A stretch of DNA of 64,000 bases from Nymphaea colorata (taxonomy: Eukaryota > Streptophyta > Magnoliopsida > Nymphaeales > Nymphaeaceae): contig NC_045150.1 of NCBI RefSeq assembly GCF_008831285.2, positions 8,506,001-8,570,000 of the forward strand. Direction: 5' to 3'. Below the pieces are notes generated by a model. The model did no database searches and was not told the DNA's origin. It saw only the letters and a program-made list of their open reading frames with translations. This document shows positions 1-12,654 of the stretch, one piece after another (the stretch's first letter is position 1; every line of letters starts with the position of its first letter). The position numbers and the translations under genes were made by a program.

Positions 1-334
1 TGCTGGATTGCCAGTTTCAACTTCAAGTGTCAAAAGGCCAACGTAGTTAAGGTTAAATAAATGTAGCAGATTTTGTTTCACTTATTTCTCTAGAGATGAA
101 GGCACCTTTCAGACTTGTGTTTGTTATTCCTCTAGCAGATTTGCATCATGAAAGAATTCAAGGATTCTTAAACACAGCTTCTAATAGGTCAGAAACAAAT
201 ATGAGAAAGCAAGGTTTCAAGTTCACATGCTTAAGTTGGAGGACTCATATAACTCAAAGTCTCAAATTGATTGACAATTTTGAAATCCTTGCTGAGAGGG
301 TGATGCACCTAAAACGGTCTACTTAAGGATTTTC
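1..334. other. Probable intron of the O-fucosyltransferase-like gene
   Basis: This stretch lies directly upstream of the first copy of the duplicated intron/exon segment. Its longest open frame (96-326) resembles nothing I recognise and does not match the part of the O-fucosyltransferase protein expected before the terminal exon. I read it as intron sequence, with the earlier exons lying outside the window. Confidence 0.45.
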
Positions 335-780
335 TAGAATCTCTCACTGACTGAACCTGAAACCTTGCTTTTCCAAAATCTCCCGTCCATTGGCCTACAT
401 GGTCATAAAGAACTAGAAAAAAATATCAAATCCTTTCTCCTAATTGTCCTTTCAGTGTGTTCAAGACAAATGACTAATGTTCTAGTGCAATGGATGCAGT
501 TGGCAGCACTGGACTTCATTGCTTGCGGAGCTGCTGATGTATTTGCCATCACTGACTCTAGAATCTCCCACTGACTGAACCTGCCTTGCTTTTCCAAAAT
601 CTCCCGTCTATTGGCCTACATGGTCATAAAGAACTAGAAAAAAAATATCAAATCCTTTCTCCTAATTGTCCTTTCAGTGTGTTCAAGACAAATGACTGAT
701 GTTCTAGTGTAATGGATGCAGTTGGCAGCACTGGACTTCATTGCTTGCGGAGCTGCTGATGTATTTGCCATCACTGACTC
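335..780 (+). repeat. Tandem duplication of intron end plus exon start (2 x ~223 bp)
   Basis: The segment 335-558 is repeated almost perfectly at 559-780, with a two-base loss and a few substitutions. Each copy contains the last ~165 bases of an intron, a splice acceptor (CAG ending at 499 and 721) and the first ~59 bases of the terminal exon, beginning LAALDFIACGAADVF. The first exon copy runs straight into the second intron copy and soon hits a stop (572-574). The high identity points to a recent duplication. Confidence 0.9.
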
Positions 781-1027
781 TGGAAGCCAGCTTTCTTCTC
801 TTGTATCTGGCTACAGGATATACTATGGCAGTGGGCAGATGCCAACATTGCGTCCCAACAAGAAAAGGTATGCAAGAATTTTATCAAAAAATGGCAGTAT
901 AGGATGGTCTGAATTTGAGGAAAGAGTGAGGAATATGATTCTGGAAAACCAAAGGGTGACGGCGAGACCATTTGGTAGAAGCATATATCGACAACCAAGA
1001 TCTCCCGAGTGTATGAGCATGGCCTAG
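722..1027 (+). CDS. GDP-fucose protein O-fucosyltransferase family protein, terminal exon (partial)
   Basis: This exon encodes about 101 residues and ends at a TAG at 1025-1027. It starts after a CAG acceptor (719-721) with AALDFIACGAADVFAITDSG, the C-terminal motif of the plant O-fucosyltransferase (former DUF246) family, usually written AALDxIVCxxSDVFV. The following GYRIYYGSG, PTLRPNKK and a WSEFEERVR segment match the family's usual tail. Members are Golgi type II membrane proteins thought to transfer fucose to glycans or proteins. The substrate cannot be told from this fragment, and the catalytic domain lies upstream of the window. The exon start has a truncated tandem copy just upstream (500-558). 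Use of that copy's acceptor would end the protein early after AITDSRISH. The family call rests on pattern memory of the C-terminus only. Confidence 0.75.
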   Translation: MAALDFIACGAADVFAITDSGSQLSSLVSGYRIYYGSGQMPTLRPNKKRYARILSKNGSIGWSEFEERVRNMILENQRVTARPFGRSIYRQPRSPECMSMA

Positions 1028-1190
1028 TCTTGCTGGAAGAAGCGATTAAAGAACCAGAGCACCAGAGTCGGTGTTTGTCTGAGTTTCTGGGGCTGTTCAA
1101 TGCTTGTAACAGCACTATATGCGTGGATACAATCTGTGCATATTGAAGAAGTATGTAAAATGGTCGAATTTTGTATTTAACATACAAAAA

Positions 1191-1680
1191 TGAATATTCT
1201 GATAAAACCATAATGGCACTGGAAGCTAATGTGTGACCAAAAAAATAGCAAACAACCTGGAACAAATTCAGATTTACAATGCCCTAAGATAACCCGTCTT
1301 CGCCCTACAAGATACAGAACTCATACGCCCACTACACTTTGGTGATTTTCGAATACATACAAGAATGAATATTCTGATAAAACCATAATGGTACTGGAAG
1401 CTAATATCCGGTGACAAAAGAATTAGCAAACAACCTGGAACAAATTCAGATTTACAATGCTAAGATTACCCGTCTTCGCCCTACAAGATACAGAACTCAT
1501 ACGCCCACTACACTTGGTGAGTTTCGAATACATACAAGAATGAATATTCTGATAAAACCATAATGGTACTGGAAGCTAATATCCGGTGACAAAAAAATTA
1601 GCAAACCTGGAACAAATTCAGATTTACAATGCTAAGATAACCCGTCTTCGCCCTACAAGGTACAGAACTCATACGCCCAC
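1191..1680. repeat. 175-bp tandem repeat, 2.8 copies
   Basis: The word TGAATATTCTGATAAAACC recurs at 1191, 1366 and 1541, a spacing of exactly 175 bp. The rest of each unit, including a shared GATTTACAATGC and CCCGTCTTCGCCCTACAAG, is nearly identical. The third copy stops near 1680. The array fills the gap between the 3' ends of the O-fucosyltransferase-like gene (plus strand) and the transporter gene (minus strand), so it probably overlaps the 3' untranslated or terminator region of one of them. Confidence 0.93.
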
Positions 1681-1716
1681 CCCCCATTTTCTTTTCCTGT
1701 GGTGGAAAAAAGAAAA

Positions 1717-2831
1717 CTAAGATGGAGGGAAAAATCGATTGAGGTTGAACGGCAGTGTGTAAAATTCTTCATTTCTGCTATCCCCTTTGAATGTCCGGAA
1801 CTTGACCCACCAAGGCATCCCTCTGTCCTTGGCCGTGTCTTTGTAGTCTAATGTGTTGTCTAGAAACACAGCGACGATCAATGCAACTGTTGGTGGTGAT
1901 GAAAATGTTGTGTTGATGAAGTCATTGAACTGCATCAATAGACCAAATAAAGAAATAAACTTGGCTGACTATTTGTTCAAACTTGGCTAACTATTTGTTC
2001 AAACTTGACCAAATAAAGAAATAAACTTGGCTGACCACTTGTGCATTTCAAGTAATTTGACACTTACCCATCCAGCCTTGGTGTGAGCAGGACCATGCTG
2101 GGCTGTAGTTGTGTACTGGAAGAAGTACTGAGGAACTGAGAGCCCCAGGAACAAGGAAACACCAGTTATGAAGAGATTCCTCATTGAATTCATATTTGTG
2201 AATTGCAGGAACGAGAGTCCTACGGAACCTGAAGATTCCACAACAAACTCAGAAGTAAATAGGATGAGCTCGACATATATGTATCATGAAATCTTCTAAA
2301 CAACTGAAAGAAAAGTTGGGAAAGGAGGGCCCTCCTCATTATGCATACGAATTGGATAATTCCATGTCTACTAATTTGAACGAGGCAACAGTTTGGACCA
2401 GTCTTTCTATGTGGCTATCATGTTGCATGTTGATAAAGTTCGGAGGCTTGTATCAAAGTTAGGCATAATCTATATCAATGTTAAGTCCTTCAATCATAAA
2501 ATTTTCTCTTATTACCATGGTACACGTAAAATATACATAATTGAAACGATGCGTCTTAATGAAGTCTTTGACCCTCGGATTTGTCCGAGATAATGGAGCG
2601 AAAACACATTTTTTGCCGTTTAGAGTGAAAGGGAGAGGGAGAGAGAGAGATGAACAAATTAACATACCGACAAGTCCAAACAGAACACAGTATAGAGCAG
2701 CAAAGATCGTAAAAGGTATGGAGGCAAAAAGAGCACCAAATTTTCCTGGTCAGACAAGCAGAAGCAATAAGAAGCTCAATATTAGTGCTTAAACATTGAA
2801 ATCCAAGTGTTTCTATTTTGCATTTGCAGCA

Positions 2832-2866
<35 letters not shown>

Positions 2867-5800
2867 CTTACCTAAAATAGAGAAAAATATCATAAAACCA
2901 GCTGAAATTTGAATAACTCGTCGGCTACCAACCCTTGTCAGTCCAAGGAGACCCACATTTTCTCTGCAGAAAACCAGGCAGATAAGGAAATGGAAAATAA
3001 TGTCTATGAGTTGTCCAAGGTGCTAGCAAAGCACCTGTCAACGAAAAGAAGGTGCGGAAAAGCTGAAAGATCTTACACAGAGACGGTGGAACCAGTTCCT
3101 GCTCCAAAGAGGCCATCCAGCAAAATTCCAATTCCCTGTATTTCGCAATTTTAAAGATGATCAATTCAAGTAAATGCCGTGTAATATAAAATTGCATGCA
3201 ATCTTAATTACATTACCATCGACAATCTAATATCTTTAGAGTTTCTTTCTGCTAGTAAATAACTGACCACTACTTCTATATCGTTCTCAAAATAGCGGTT
3301 TGAAATTTTAATTAGAAGAATAAAACTGAACAAACTAGAGTAATAATAATATGAAATGTATTAAGATAGGCCATGACTTCTTTTGAATTTGATCAAGCTA
3401 AAAAAACTCCATTAGTACAAATGGATTGGATTTTACCTGCCAACCAATGCCGCGACTTAGAACATGTGCAGGAGGTGGTGTAGCACTTGCAAGCCTAGAT
3501 GCTGCTTTGTAGGCTCCAGTTGACTGCAAGCCACAGTAAAACTATTTTACATTGCGGACAGGAATTCAACGAGATCCTGCTGTCATTTCAACTGGTTATC
3601 TCATCACTTAATTTTGCATTTGTCTGCTACTGTATATTGGACATGTTCAATTCAGAGGAAATATGATAATGTCTAACCAAATCCAAATCAAAAAATTGCA
3701 AAAGCGAAACCATCAACGTAGATACAAAAGCTAGGATAAAGCTGACCAAGCCGTTCCCAAAATGGAAATCAACAGTTCTTACCTTATTTTGACTTTCACT
3801 AGGTTGAGCACCACAGAAACAGATGATAAAGCCAAAGCTTTTATCAAAACCCCAAAGAATTTAACATCTAAAACCAGGCCAAATGGGGCCGCAGACTCCG
3901 GCATGGTCCGCTAAACAAATGCTTATCAGATTCATTTTGGCAAAACATCAAGGAAAGGAAAAACTAGTATCAAACCCAGACAGTTGGACTCTTAGGAACA
4001 GTAAGGATGAAGAAGGCAATCCAAGTTACCTCCACAAGGGATGCCAAGGCGGCAGCCATCATCCCAAAGCAATGGCCGGCATCAAATGTTGGCGGACCCC
4101 ACTGAAGTGGATATGGGATTTTTATCCTGAAATGAAAATGAAGAGAGCAACTTAGGAATAAAAAACCTTTGAAGGACAACAAATTCCACTGCCAAACATT
4201 TGCACTAAATTGTTGTTGCTCATGCCAATTGACAATAGGCGGTACAGGCACAGAAATACAGACTTGTCATGAAGGAATTTACCAGGGGGCAGAGGAAATG
4301 AGGTTGGCTCGATCGGTGCGGCAATTTACTTGAGTCTTTTCCGGCCGGTGCCGGTAGGCTCCGCCAGCGGTCAGCACGTGTGCATAAGCCCAAATGATTG
4401 TCACTGAAATGAGGACAGCAAATCGCTCGAAAACAGGAAATCTTCTTGCGTGAATGTGCTTCAGGTACTGCAAACGGAAAATGGAAGATCATTCACCCTG
4501 TGGGTAATGCAACCCAACATCCAGCTATCAGGTGCTAAGCTTCAATGTACTTCTTTATGAGGGTAGAACTAATTGCTAGACAACATAAACTAATTTACCT
4601 GTGACAACGCTACGAATAAAATGAGCATGGGAACGCCAATTTCCACGCATTTTCCCAGCTGCAAGATTACAAAGAAGTGTCAAGAATGAACAAAAATATA
4701 CAGTGGGAGGACCAAACCACCTTATCATGATTCAAACTAACAGTCAATGTTGAAACTAAGAGGGACAATATAATAAATAGCTCTCACAAAAAATGGACTT
4801 ACAACAGGGAAGCCTCTATCGAACAGGCCAAAGCCTACAAGGGCGATTACAGGAGCCATGCCAAGAGGGCTAAAAAACCTGCATTGGTATACGACATAGT
4901 CTTGGTTAGACCAACTTGTGCACGTCATATGAGACGGTTGTTTCTTCTTCAAGACTACATGAAAACGTTCGTTCAGAAAAAGGTTAAGACATTCTAAAAA
5001 CAACGTTATACAAACATTGAATTTGGAATCCCCAAGTAACAACAAGTGCCAGGAGGATTCTTTTCCTGATTTCCCCAAGTCCTCCAAAGATGACAAGATA
5101 TGGCTAAACAAGTTTCACAGTAAGAATCTAATCTACGGGAGGCTAAGCACGACGAGATTGAATACATAATTTGCAATTTTCACAAAACTCAAATGCATTC
5201 TATTGGATTTAGGTAAATACTATTCCTTTCAAAATATTCAATAGAATTGCCAAATTACTTTTCGAGAATATGACTTTTCACCTGGAACAGATTCCCCATA
5301 GTTGGCTGTAACCTAAAATGATCTGTAAGCTTGATGAGACAATAAGAGCTCCTTGAGTAGCTCTCATGGTCTGCAGAAATCTCTGCAAATAAGAAAAACC
5401 AACAATCATACATAGAGTTCATTGCTCGAGATTTCCATCTTCGACTAGTTGGTAGTGATGCCAAGAAGATAACAGACCTCATGATTGTCATAGATTTGCA
5501 TCAAAGAAGAGTCGTGAATTATGGAGATAATTGGCACTATGAAAGCATGGGAGCCCCCAACCACGGTTGGCAGGCGAGTGCCAAACAATGTCTGAATTAA
5601 TGTGTTGATACCAGTCACGAACAGCAACGTTTGTACCACTCTCACCTTGTCATCCTGTTTTTCATGTAACAGAGAGGATAAGAACCACATAACGACACAA
5701 GTTAATGGAGAAACTTTTGTACAAGTACGAGATGTATCCATGTGATTCAGTTTATTATTTGAAGCAGTACTATCCCCGGTGAATGGAAGAAAACTGACAT

Positions 5801-7286
5801 TTTCTTAAAGCAGTAGCAAAGGGTGCACAGCAACAATTTCTGCAATAAAGAAGGCGACCTATTTGCTATCTGTAGTTTCTATTTTCTTCGCAGGTAATCA
5901 AATTAGAAGTTCTTCCAAGAGAGCTCATACTTCTTTAGCATTGCGAACACTAAACAAAAATTATGTTCACAAAGCATTTTCCAATTGGTGAAGGTCTAAA
6001 GAATAGGGTGGCCCGGAGATAGTACTACATTTTGGTGGCAAAGATGTAATATTGGCGCACCTCTGCCATGATCCAATTGCGTTAGATGTGGTGGACCAAA
6101 GTGAGAATCAGCTTGCGGTATTTTTGTTGCTTTGAGCCAAACCAGCATGGTTAATGGTTCAACGTGACTCACCAAAAGACTTTTTGTTATTGGTTAACAA
6201 TGCATACATCATTCGAACATGTGTTGGTTTGCGGAGCATTCTTCATGAGATCTTTCTGAGCCGAACACATCAGCTAAGCACGCCGGTTCATCTCGTCTTT
6301 CAAATCCTACTGCGAGGCCACCTCTCAGTGGCTGTGAAACCAAACTCTTAAGAAACAAATCCCAAAATGGATTCTTGTTCACTCCCTAGAAGTTCTATGC
6401 CAATTTCATAATCTTAGTTATCCAAGTTGCCCAAGAGAAACCTGTCTATGCAGAACATGTAGTTTCCAGGTTCCATGAGACGGGTTTTATGGCACACAGA
6501 ACTATCTAAGACGACTGCATATTTTTAGCAATTGTATGACGATTTTACTGTCTTGTGGATATAGATACTACAGAAGAGATCGCAGAATCGAAAAGCTAGA
6601 TCGGGTGATTTACATCAGTTCCGCCCATCAACGGCACCAGAAAAGAAGGGATCATGACGGCTGTCCCCAACGCCAAAATGTAGTGCTGAAATCCCAAGAC
6701 AATAGCCTCCCCTGTCACAAACGATATGAATCATGTAAGATTTTCTGCTTTAGCTCTGTTTCTCTTCAAGGCGGTGATTATAATGGAGAATCTGTGGAAA
6801 AAAAAAAAAACAGGAAAATGCCCAACTTGAGTCGGGCCACTCCAGATATGCATATAACAGCAATGGTGATATATGGTGATGATGAAGATGGTAGTGTCTA
6901 AGTTTGTGAAAATTAATGGAAATCAACGCGATTTCCGTCCTTGCAGCTACCCAACTTTATTTGGTAGCTCTGGATTGTAAGATGATTTAAACAGAAACCT
7001 GTGAACCAGTTAATGGGAAAAAACAATCTATGATAGACAATGTATCAAGCTGTCATGGTTGATGATTATAGTGGTAAAAGAAGAGTTGAAAAGGTCCAGT
7101 TCGGCATACTCAGAAGCTTCTGGAGTTCAAAACATGATTGATAATGGTTGTGGTAGCAGTGATTAAAAATTTAAATTATAAAGAAGGTAGCATACCCCAA
7201 CTCGGGTTTGAGTCTATACAATACTCAAGGCCTTGCAGTTGCTCCATGGGAGGATGGCTTATATCTTCTGGTTTTGGAGCTGCCAT
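1717..7286 (-). CDS. Nucleobase-ascorbate transporter (NAT1/NAT3-like), 14 exons, complete
   Basis: Exons (minus strand, 5' to 3'): 7196-7286, 6614-6711, 5478-5654, 5282-5370, 4803-4878, 4599-4658, 4283-4467, 4030-4126, 3437-3523, 3077-3135, 2872-2963, 2668-2745, 2068-2228, 1717-1929. All introns are GT-AG and the exons sum to 1563 nt, i.e. 520 aa, the normal length for plant NATs. The protein starts MAAPKPEDISHPPMEQLQ. It contains GFQHYILALGTAVMIPSFLV, FGTRLPTVVGGSHAF, the central motif RTDRANLISSAPW and the family signature ENVGLLGLTR (about residues 341-350). It ends NLNRFFPPS. The family (NCS2/NAT) consists of multi-pass membrane carriers for purines, pyrimidines or, in mammals, ascorbate. 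Wording such as the IISIIHDSS loop and the C-terminus resembles Arabidopsis NAT1/NAT3 most. The substrate is not determined. No frame break was found, so the gene looks functional. Confidence 0.94.
2830..2864. repeat. (AG)n microsatellite in transporter intron
   Basis: An uninterrupted AG run lies just before the donor of the exon at 2872-2963 (seen on the plus strand). A shorter GA tract lies at about 2632-2650. Both are intronic and may be length-polymorphic. Confidence 0.9.
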
Positions 7287-10200
7287 GGGAAATGTTCCTG
7301 AAACTCAAAGGGCTCTCTCTTTTTACAGAATCAGCAAACGAGGAATGTACAGAATTTGAGTCAGCTGCATCAGCTAGAAGGAACGGGCACCACAGTCGCA
7401 GCAAAACGAAAGCTAACACGGAAGAGAAAGGCAAGAGAGAATTATTGAAGATGGGTGAAAAGATGGCACAGGAAAAGAAAAGAAAGGGGGGAGTGGGGTG
7501 GAAAAGGGAGGAAAAAGAGGAGATTGATTCACATGGGATGACTAAGAAAGAAGGAAGTGCATTTGACGCCCACTCACTAACTGCAGATTGCCTATTTAAC
7601 AATGTTCCCTTTTCCTTTTTTTGAATCGGAACTGCAAATGTTTCAGCTCTTTCGTTTAATGACAAGAATGCCCCTCTAAATTGACCGTTGCTGCTCCGGG
7701 AACTATTAAATATATACCACAGCATACTTTTAATTAAGAGAGAAACAGTACAGCATGTCCCTCCATCATCTTTCAAAAGTGACCTACAAGTCCCTCGTTG
7801 TCTTACCTGTCAGTTATTATTGCAGACACTCTTTCATTAATTAAACCTGATTGCAGGAGAACTACTGTTAAACAGCTAGTTTCATGCACTCAAAACTCTC
7901 AGTAATCTATTGTTTGACTATGCATCATGATGCTTATTATAGTGTCTAAAGATCAAAACACATTCATGGATGAACCGGTATATGACTGCCAAGTTCCGGC
8001 TAAAAGAGGTCACCATCTATGCACAAGAAGATTGGTAGATTTATTATGAACAGTATTGACATTGTAGATATGATGTCCTTGCGGCCAACAGATTATATGG
8101 CATTTCAAGTCGAGTTGGAAGAAGTTTGGGCCTCACGAGTAAATTAAATTTTACTTTTGCAGCAAAGGAGGGTACGATAAAAGGAATTGAACAATATTAT
8201 TTTCTCTGTTGTTGATTTTTTTTTTTTCTGTTCGCATGTAACATAAGAGGATAGGAGTGTGTTGCAACGTTCATCCGGAGAGAGTCCCACGTACAACCAC
8301 TTTCTGCTGCGGCTGCAGCCTTTCTCGCCATTCCAGGAAAGAAAAGCATGAAATTTATTTTTCCTTTCTGCCAGTTTCCCAATTTTGGAAATTGGTAAGT
8401 GAAACTCGTCCGTGTGTGATTGAATAGACCTAAATGAAATGAAATGTTGGTAGTTTCTAAGTTTCTAACATAAATTTTAACCCTTTTTTTCAGTTAAAAA
8501 AAGGATTTCTGATGAATAAACACAAGCGGCGTGCACGTGAACTGCAAAAAATGGCTTTTTTAGACTGTATTTTGGTTTTCAGTAAAAAAAATGCTTTTGG
8601 GTTTTTCTTATTGATCTATAATTCGACTTTTCTTTTATCTAGCTACCCAACATTCAAGTGGAAATGATGACTAGAACAAAGAAAAGAAACGGCCATGATC
8701 ATGGGAAATTGTAGAATTGTTAATTCCAGATTATGCTTTGGACGGAAGAACAAGGACTGATTTTTTTTTTCCTTATAGAAAATAAAATTGTGAAAAGAAA
8801 GAAACAGTATAAAGTAGCAGGCATTTCAGGGGTACTTAGGTAATGTTGTGTGAAAGGCATGGGGCTTGCTGACTCGCCAGTCTCGAATTGTTTAACAGCG
8901 CTGACTCAGCTGCCACCTGAGAAGGTAAAAGGCCGGAGAATCTCCAACGTCTCTTTTTCACCAGGGCGCTTCGTAACATGCGATTAACTTCGTCCCTTTC
9001 TTCCGCAAAATCACAAAAACGCCCATCAATCGCGGTGAAAAAAGGAGGACAGGAACAGAAACGAAACGGCAATCAGCTTTCGTTTTTTCTTTCTTCTCTT
9101 TAACAAATTAATCGTGCTTTTGAGTTCGAAGGCTTGTTTTCTTAAGAAGAAGAAATTCTAAGGTGTCTCTCAACCGCCATTCTGTCTCCTGTTTCAAAGA
9201 TAATTTATCCCGAGGAATCAGACATGATGAAGTTACAGTCTGCTCTCAAGATATGTCCCTGCTTTTCTGTGGAACAATGCAACTAAGTCCGCCTGGAAAT
9301 TTTTATATCAACATAGATTAGATAAAAGAAAAGGATGTTACTTCGTTGGTAATATATCTTAACACTGTTTGCTTTTTGAAAAAGATGCCTAACAAATCTT
9401 TGACAGAGATAGGCCGGTTAGGTTAACATATATAAATAAAAAGAAGAAACTTATGACTGCATACTAAGAAACAAACATAAATGAAAAGAATGAGAGAAAT
9501 AAGTTCTACACAGGGAAAAACCAAAACACGCACCGACCTCAAATCCTTTAACCTATAACCCTGTACCACCATTAAACTGCAATACGAGGAACAACTATAT
9601 CCTAGGAACATGCATACATGGGTGAGACACTGAGAGAGTGGGCGAAGAAAGTAGCTACACATTCATTATCATATGTATAGGTGTTTTACTATGCACAAAG
9701 AACAGACTCAGTCGTCTATTAGATCAAGATCAAATTTTCGGATAGATCTTGGTGACTTACAGAAGGTTACACCATTGATACTTATGAACCCAGTTGTCGC
9801 CAAAATGGACGATTTTAGAATCTTAGATCTTCTTTAGGAAATATGATTTTGGCAGATCATATGGTGTGCTCTTAACTTACATTCTCAGCATCAAACACAA
9901 TGTTCTAGCACAAGAATTGCGGTTTACAGTATTAAATGATGTGGGGACCTTAAGAACAGAAATTCTGACATCCTAATGTTTTTACATTAAAAACTTTGCA
10001 TACAAGGCTTCTTCTTTTTCCAAATAACATGCCAAGTTCGACGCGTTGCAATTTCCCTGGTTTACCTACTGCTTCAAGGCAGCTAAAATTGGTAAACGTG
10101 GCCACATGGGACGGGAAAGCTCCTGTTTCTTTGTGGACTAAGACAGCACTACCAACTGCACTTTGAATTTGCTTTATATCAAAAAAAGAAGCCTATGTGA

Positions 10201-12654
10201 TTGATTAATCAAACTCCGCGTCACAAAGCTTATGTTAACTTTAGAATTATGAGGTCTTCTCCGCTTGTGTCGCACTCATATATACAGGAAACACTCAGTT
10301 CTCATTTAATCGAAGTGGTGATCTAGTTAGCATGCAATGCTCAGTTAATACCCAAGACTCAAAGCATCCAATGTCTGCTACTACTTTGTTTTTTAGCCAA
10401 GAAAAAGGAAAAGAGCACAGTTCCACCTGCCTCACAGTAGTTGGTTTTCAGTAGTTGAAACACTTGAGGCCCCCTCCTGAATATTCTAGAGAGCGACGTG
10501 CTTCAACCTTGCCCAAAGCATACTGCACATTGAAGAGATTTAAACTTGTCGAACCCCTTATACTTGGTTATACATAGAGTTTTCTTTCACCAATTGAGCA
10601 ATACATAACATGCATTAGATTATTAGTTATTAAATGTATATTCAGTGTATTTTAATTATCTTATGTTCACACGCATTCACAGAGAGCACGCTTGAGCCTG
10701 AATCTACATGACATGGTTAAAGAACAAATGCAGAGGAAAGAAAGAAGAGGAATTCGATCTTTCATTTGCACTGAGCCCCGAGTTTGTCTAGCTTGCTAGA
10801 ACTTAGCTTTGAAGACTGGATTGGGCTCAAACTGAACAGTGCGAATGCTTAAGGCTCTGCTCAAGTTAGAGCTTGAACTAGTCTGGGCCTTAGGAGATTG
10901 GGTTTTATGTAAAGAAAAAGTGGCTGAACTTACAAGGTTCATAATCAGGATAATAAATGCTCGACACCGGGACAACTCCCTTTCCTTCATGAGATACACT
11001 GGACAGAAATTTGCAAAAAACCTTAACATACCGGCCAAACCGAAGCCAACAAGAACTTGCGGTACTTGATTGAGCTCGGTTCTTCATAAAGCCAAGTTTA
11101 GGCTAGACGCACAAATTTGACCTCCTTTTTCCGAATGGACATAGCACGCAATTGCGTGAGCCTAGAACACCAAGAGAAGACCTCCAGATCCCGGCATTCC
11201 AGAAACGGCTCTCCATGTCACGGACCCAGTTGGGTCTGTGATTCCCGTGTCGAGTCAGATACAAATGTAAACTGTATGTTCTGTGCGGTCACCCGATTCA
11301 GTGGTTTCTCCTGCAGGCCTTACAGATTGTGCTGAATACCAAAATTCCGAAACGCGTGTTCAATGCAATCACCTTGCATGCCTGGAAACTATTAATACAA
11401 ACATATGCTCCCTCCCGCGGCCCTACCATAGGCAAAATAATCTCCAGAATAAAACGTTGGAAGCCTTAAACCTTATCACTTGCTCCAGTTGATAAGATTG
11501 GACGACGCAGGGACGCCCTTTTCCTTTAAAAAATAACATCCCAGTTCAGTTCGTGGAAATCTTCGTCATCTCTGCCTTCGGCTATCGGACCTGGAAGCAC
11601 CAGAATTTTTCCTTTGGTAATAAGACAAAAGCCTTAGTCTGTCAAGTTATCTACGGAAGAACTGGTGAAATTTAACTCATTCTGGCCGATTTGACCCACC
11701 TGAATTTTTTTTAAAAAAAAAAACCTCCCTTCTTTAAGTTATACAGCATATCTTGTGACTTTTGTAGGATATCACAAAAATCAGAAACCAGAGTCACCCT
11801 GTCTGTCTTTTTCCTGAGGTGTCGGCAAAGGTCGGGAAGCCTTCGGACGACACACAATTGAATGGCAATTTATACAAGACTCTAAATACAGGATCGAAGC
11901 AGTTTTTAGCAAATAAAGGACTGAACTGGTGGTTTTTCATAAATAATTTCTTTCTAAAAGGTTCTCTGAAAAGTCTTCTTTTTGAAAGTTATCAATTAAA
12001 AGTAACAACTTTCTGCTGGAGAGAAATATTTCAGTTCGTGGACCAGTATATATGCGTGTCTGAGTTTTCTTGTCTACAATCTTTCGAAACGTGAAAGCGA
12101 AAGAACAAGTAACCAAGTCAGTGCAGGTCACAGAGAAAAAGGTGGTGGAGTCTGATTTTCAAGAGATTCTCTTTGGCTAAAGGATTCGGCTGGGTGCACC
12201 CATCGACTTTCCTAATAAAAAAATTTCTGAAAAGAAATAAATGTTCATATGCCAAAGGATACAACCACTGATGCGAGGGTCAGACTAGATTGGCCATCAG
12301 ATATGATTCAGGTCCCGCATCACACCTAGAGAGAGAGAGAGAATACCTACATGGAATGAGGCTTCTCGGATCAGGAGTCCCAGTTCTCAAAAAAAACCGG
12401 TGCCTGAATGACCATAATGACAGTAAAATTTGTAATTTTACATTCCAGAGCAGGAACTAGGCATGCATTAATCATTCCCTGTTCCAGTTTTCCCTTTCAC
12501 CTCTCTCCCACAGTGTGCTCGAGTTACAAAATTATACAGGATGTTCCTCCTGCCCACCCGAAGATTCGAGCGGAAAAACATCGACTTGAATACCCGACTT
12601 CAGATTATGAACAATGGACATCAGACTGCAAGCCCAATTTTCCAAATATTATAG
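7287..12654. other. Intergenic region upstream of the transporter gene
   Basis: About 5.4 kb between the transporter start and the stop codon of the HCNGP-like gene. It must hold the transporter's 5' leader and promoter (roughly 7287-8500). GA-rich/CT-rich tracts lie at 7430-7620, which may be leader sequence. Open frames at 7208-7776, 8836-9072, 10796-11087 and 12408-12737 carry no motif I recognise, have no splice partners and look like chance frames. Poly-T/poly-A tracts occur at 8218, 8761 and 11708. A short (GA)n tract is at about 12329-12342. Confidence 0.6.

Noticed and set aside
771-1265. 164-codon minus-strand open frame over the O-fucosyltransferase exon
   Set aside because: It is the antisense shadow of the plus-strand exon and a repeat; its protein has no recognisable motif.
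7225-7776. 183-codon minus-strand frame upstream of the transporter
   Set aside because: It overlaps the transporter's first exon in a different frame and consists largely of CT-rich leader sequence; low complexity.
10796-11087. Overlapping frames on both strands that looked like a small exon
   Set aside because: No match to a remembered family and no fit with either flanking gene.
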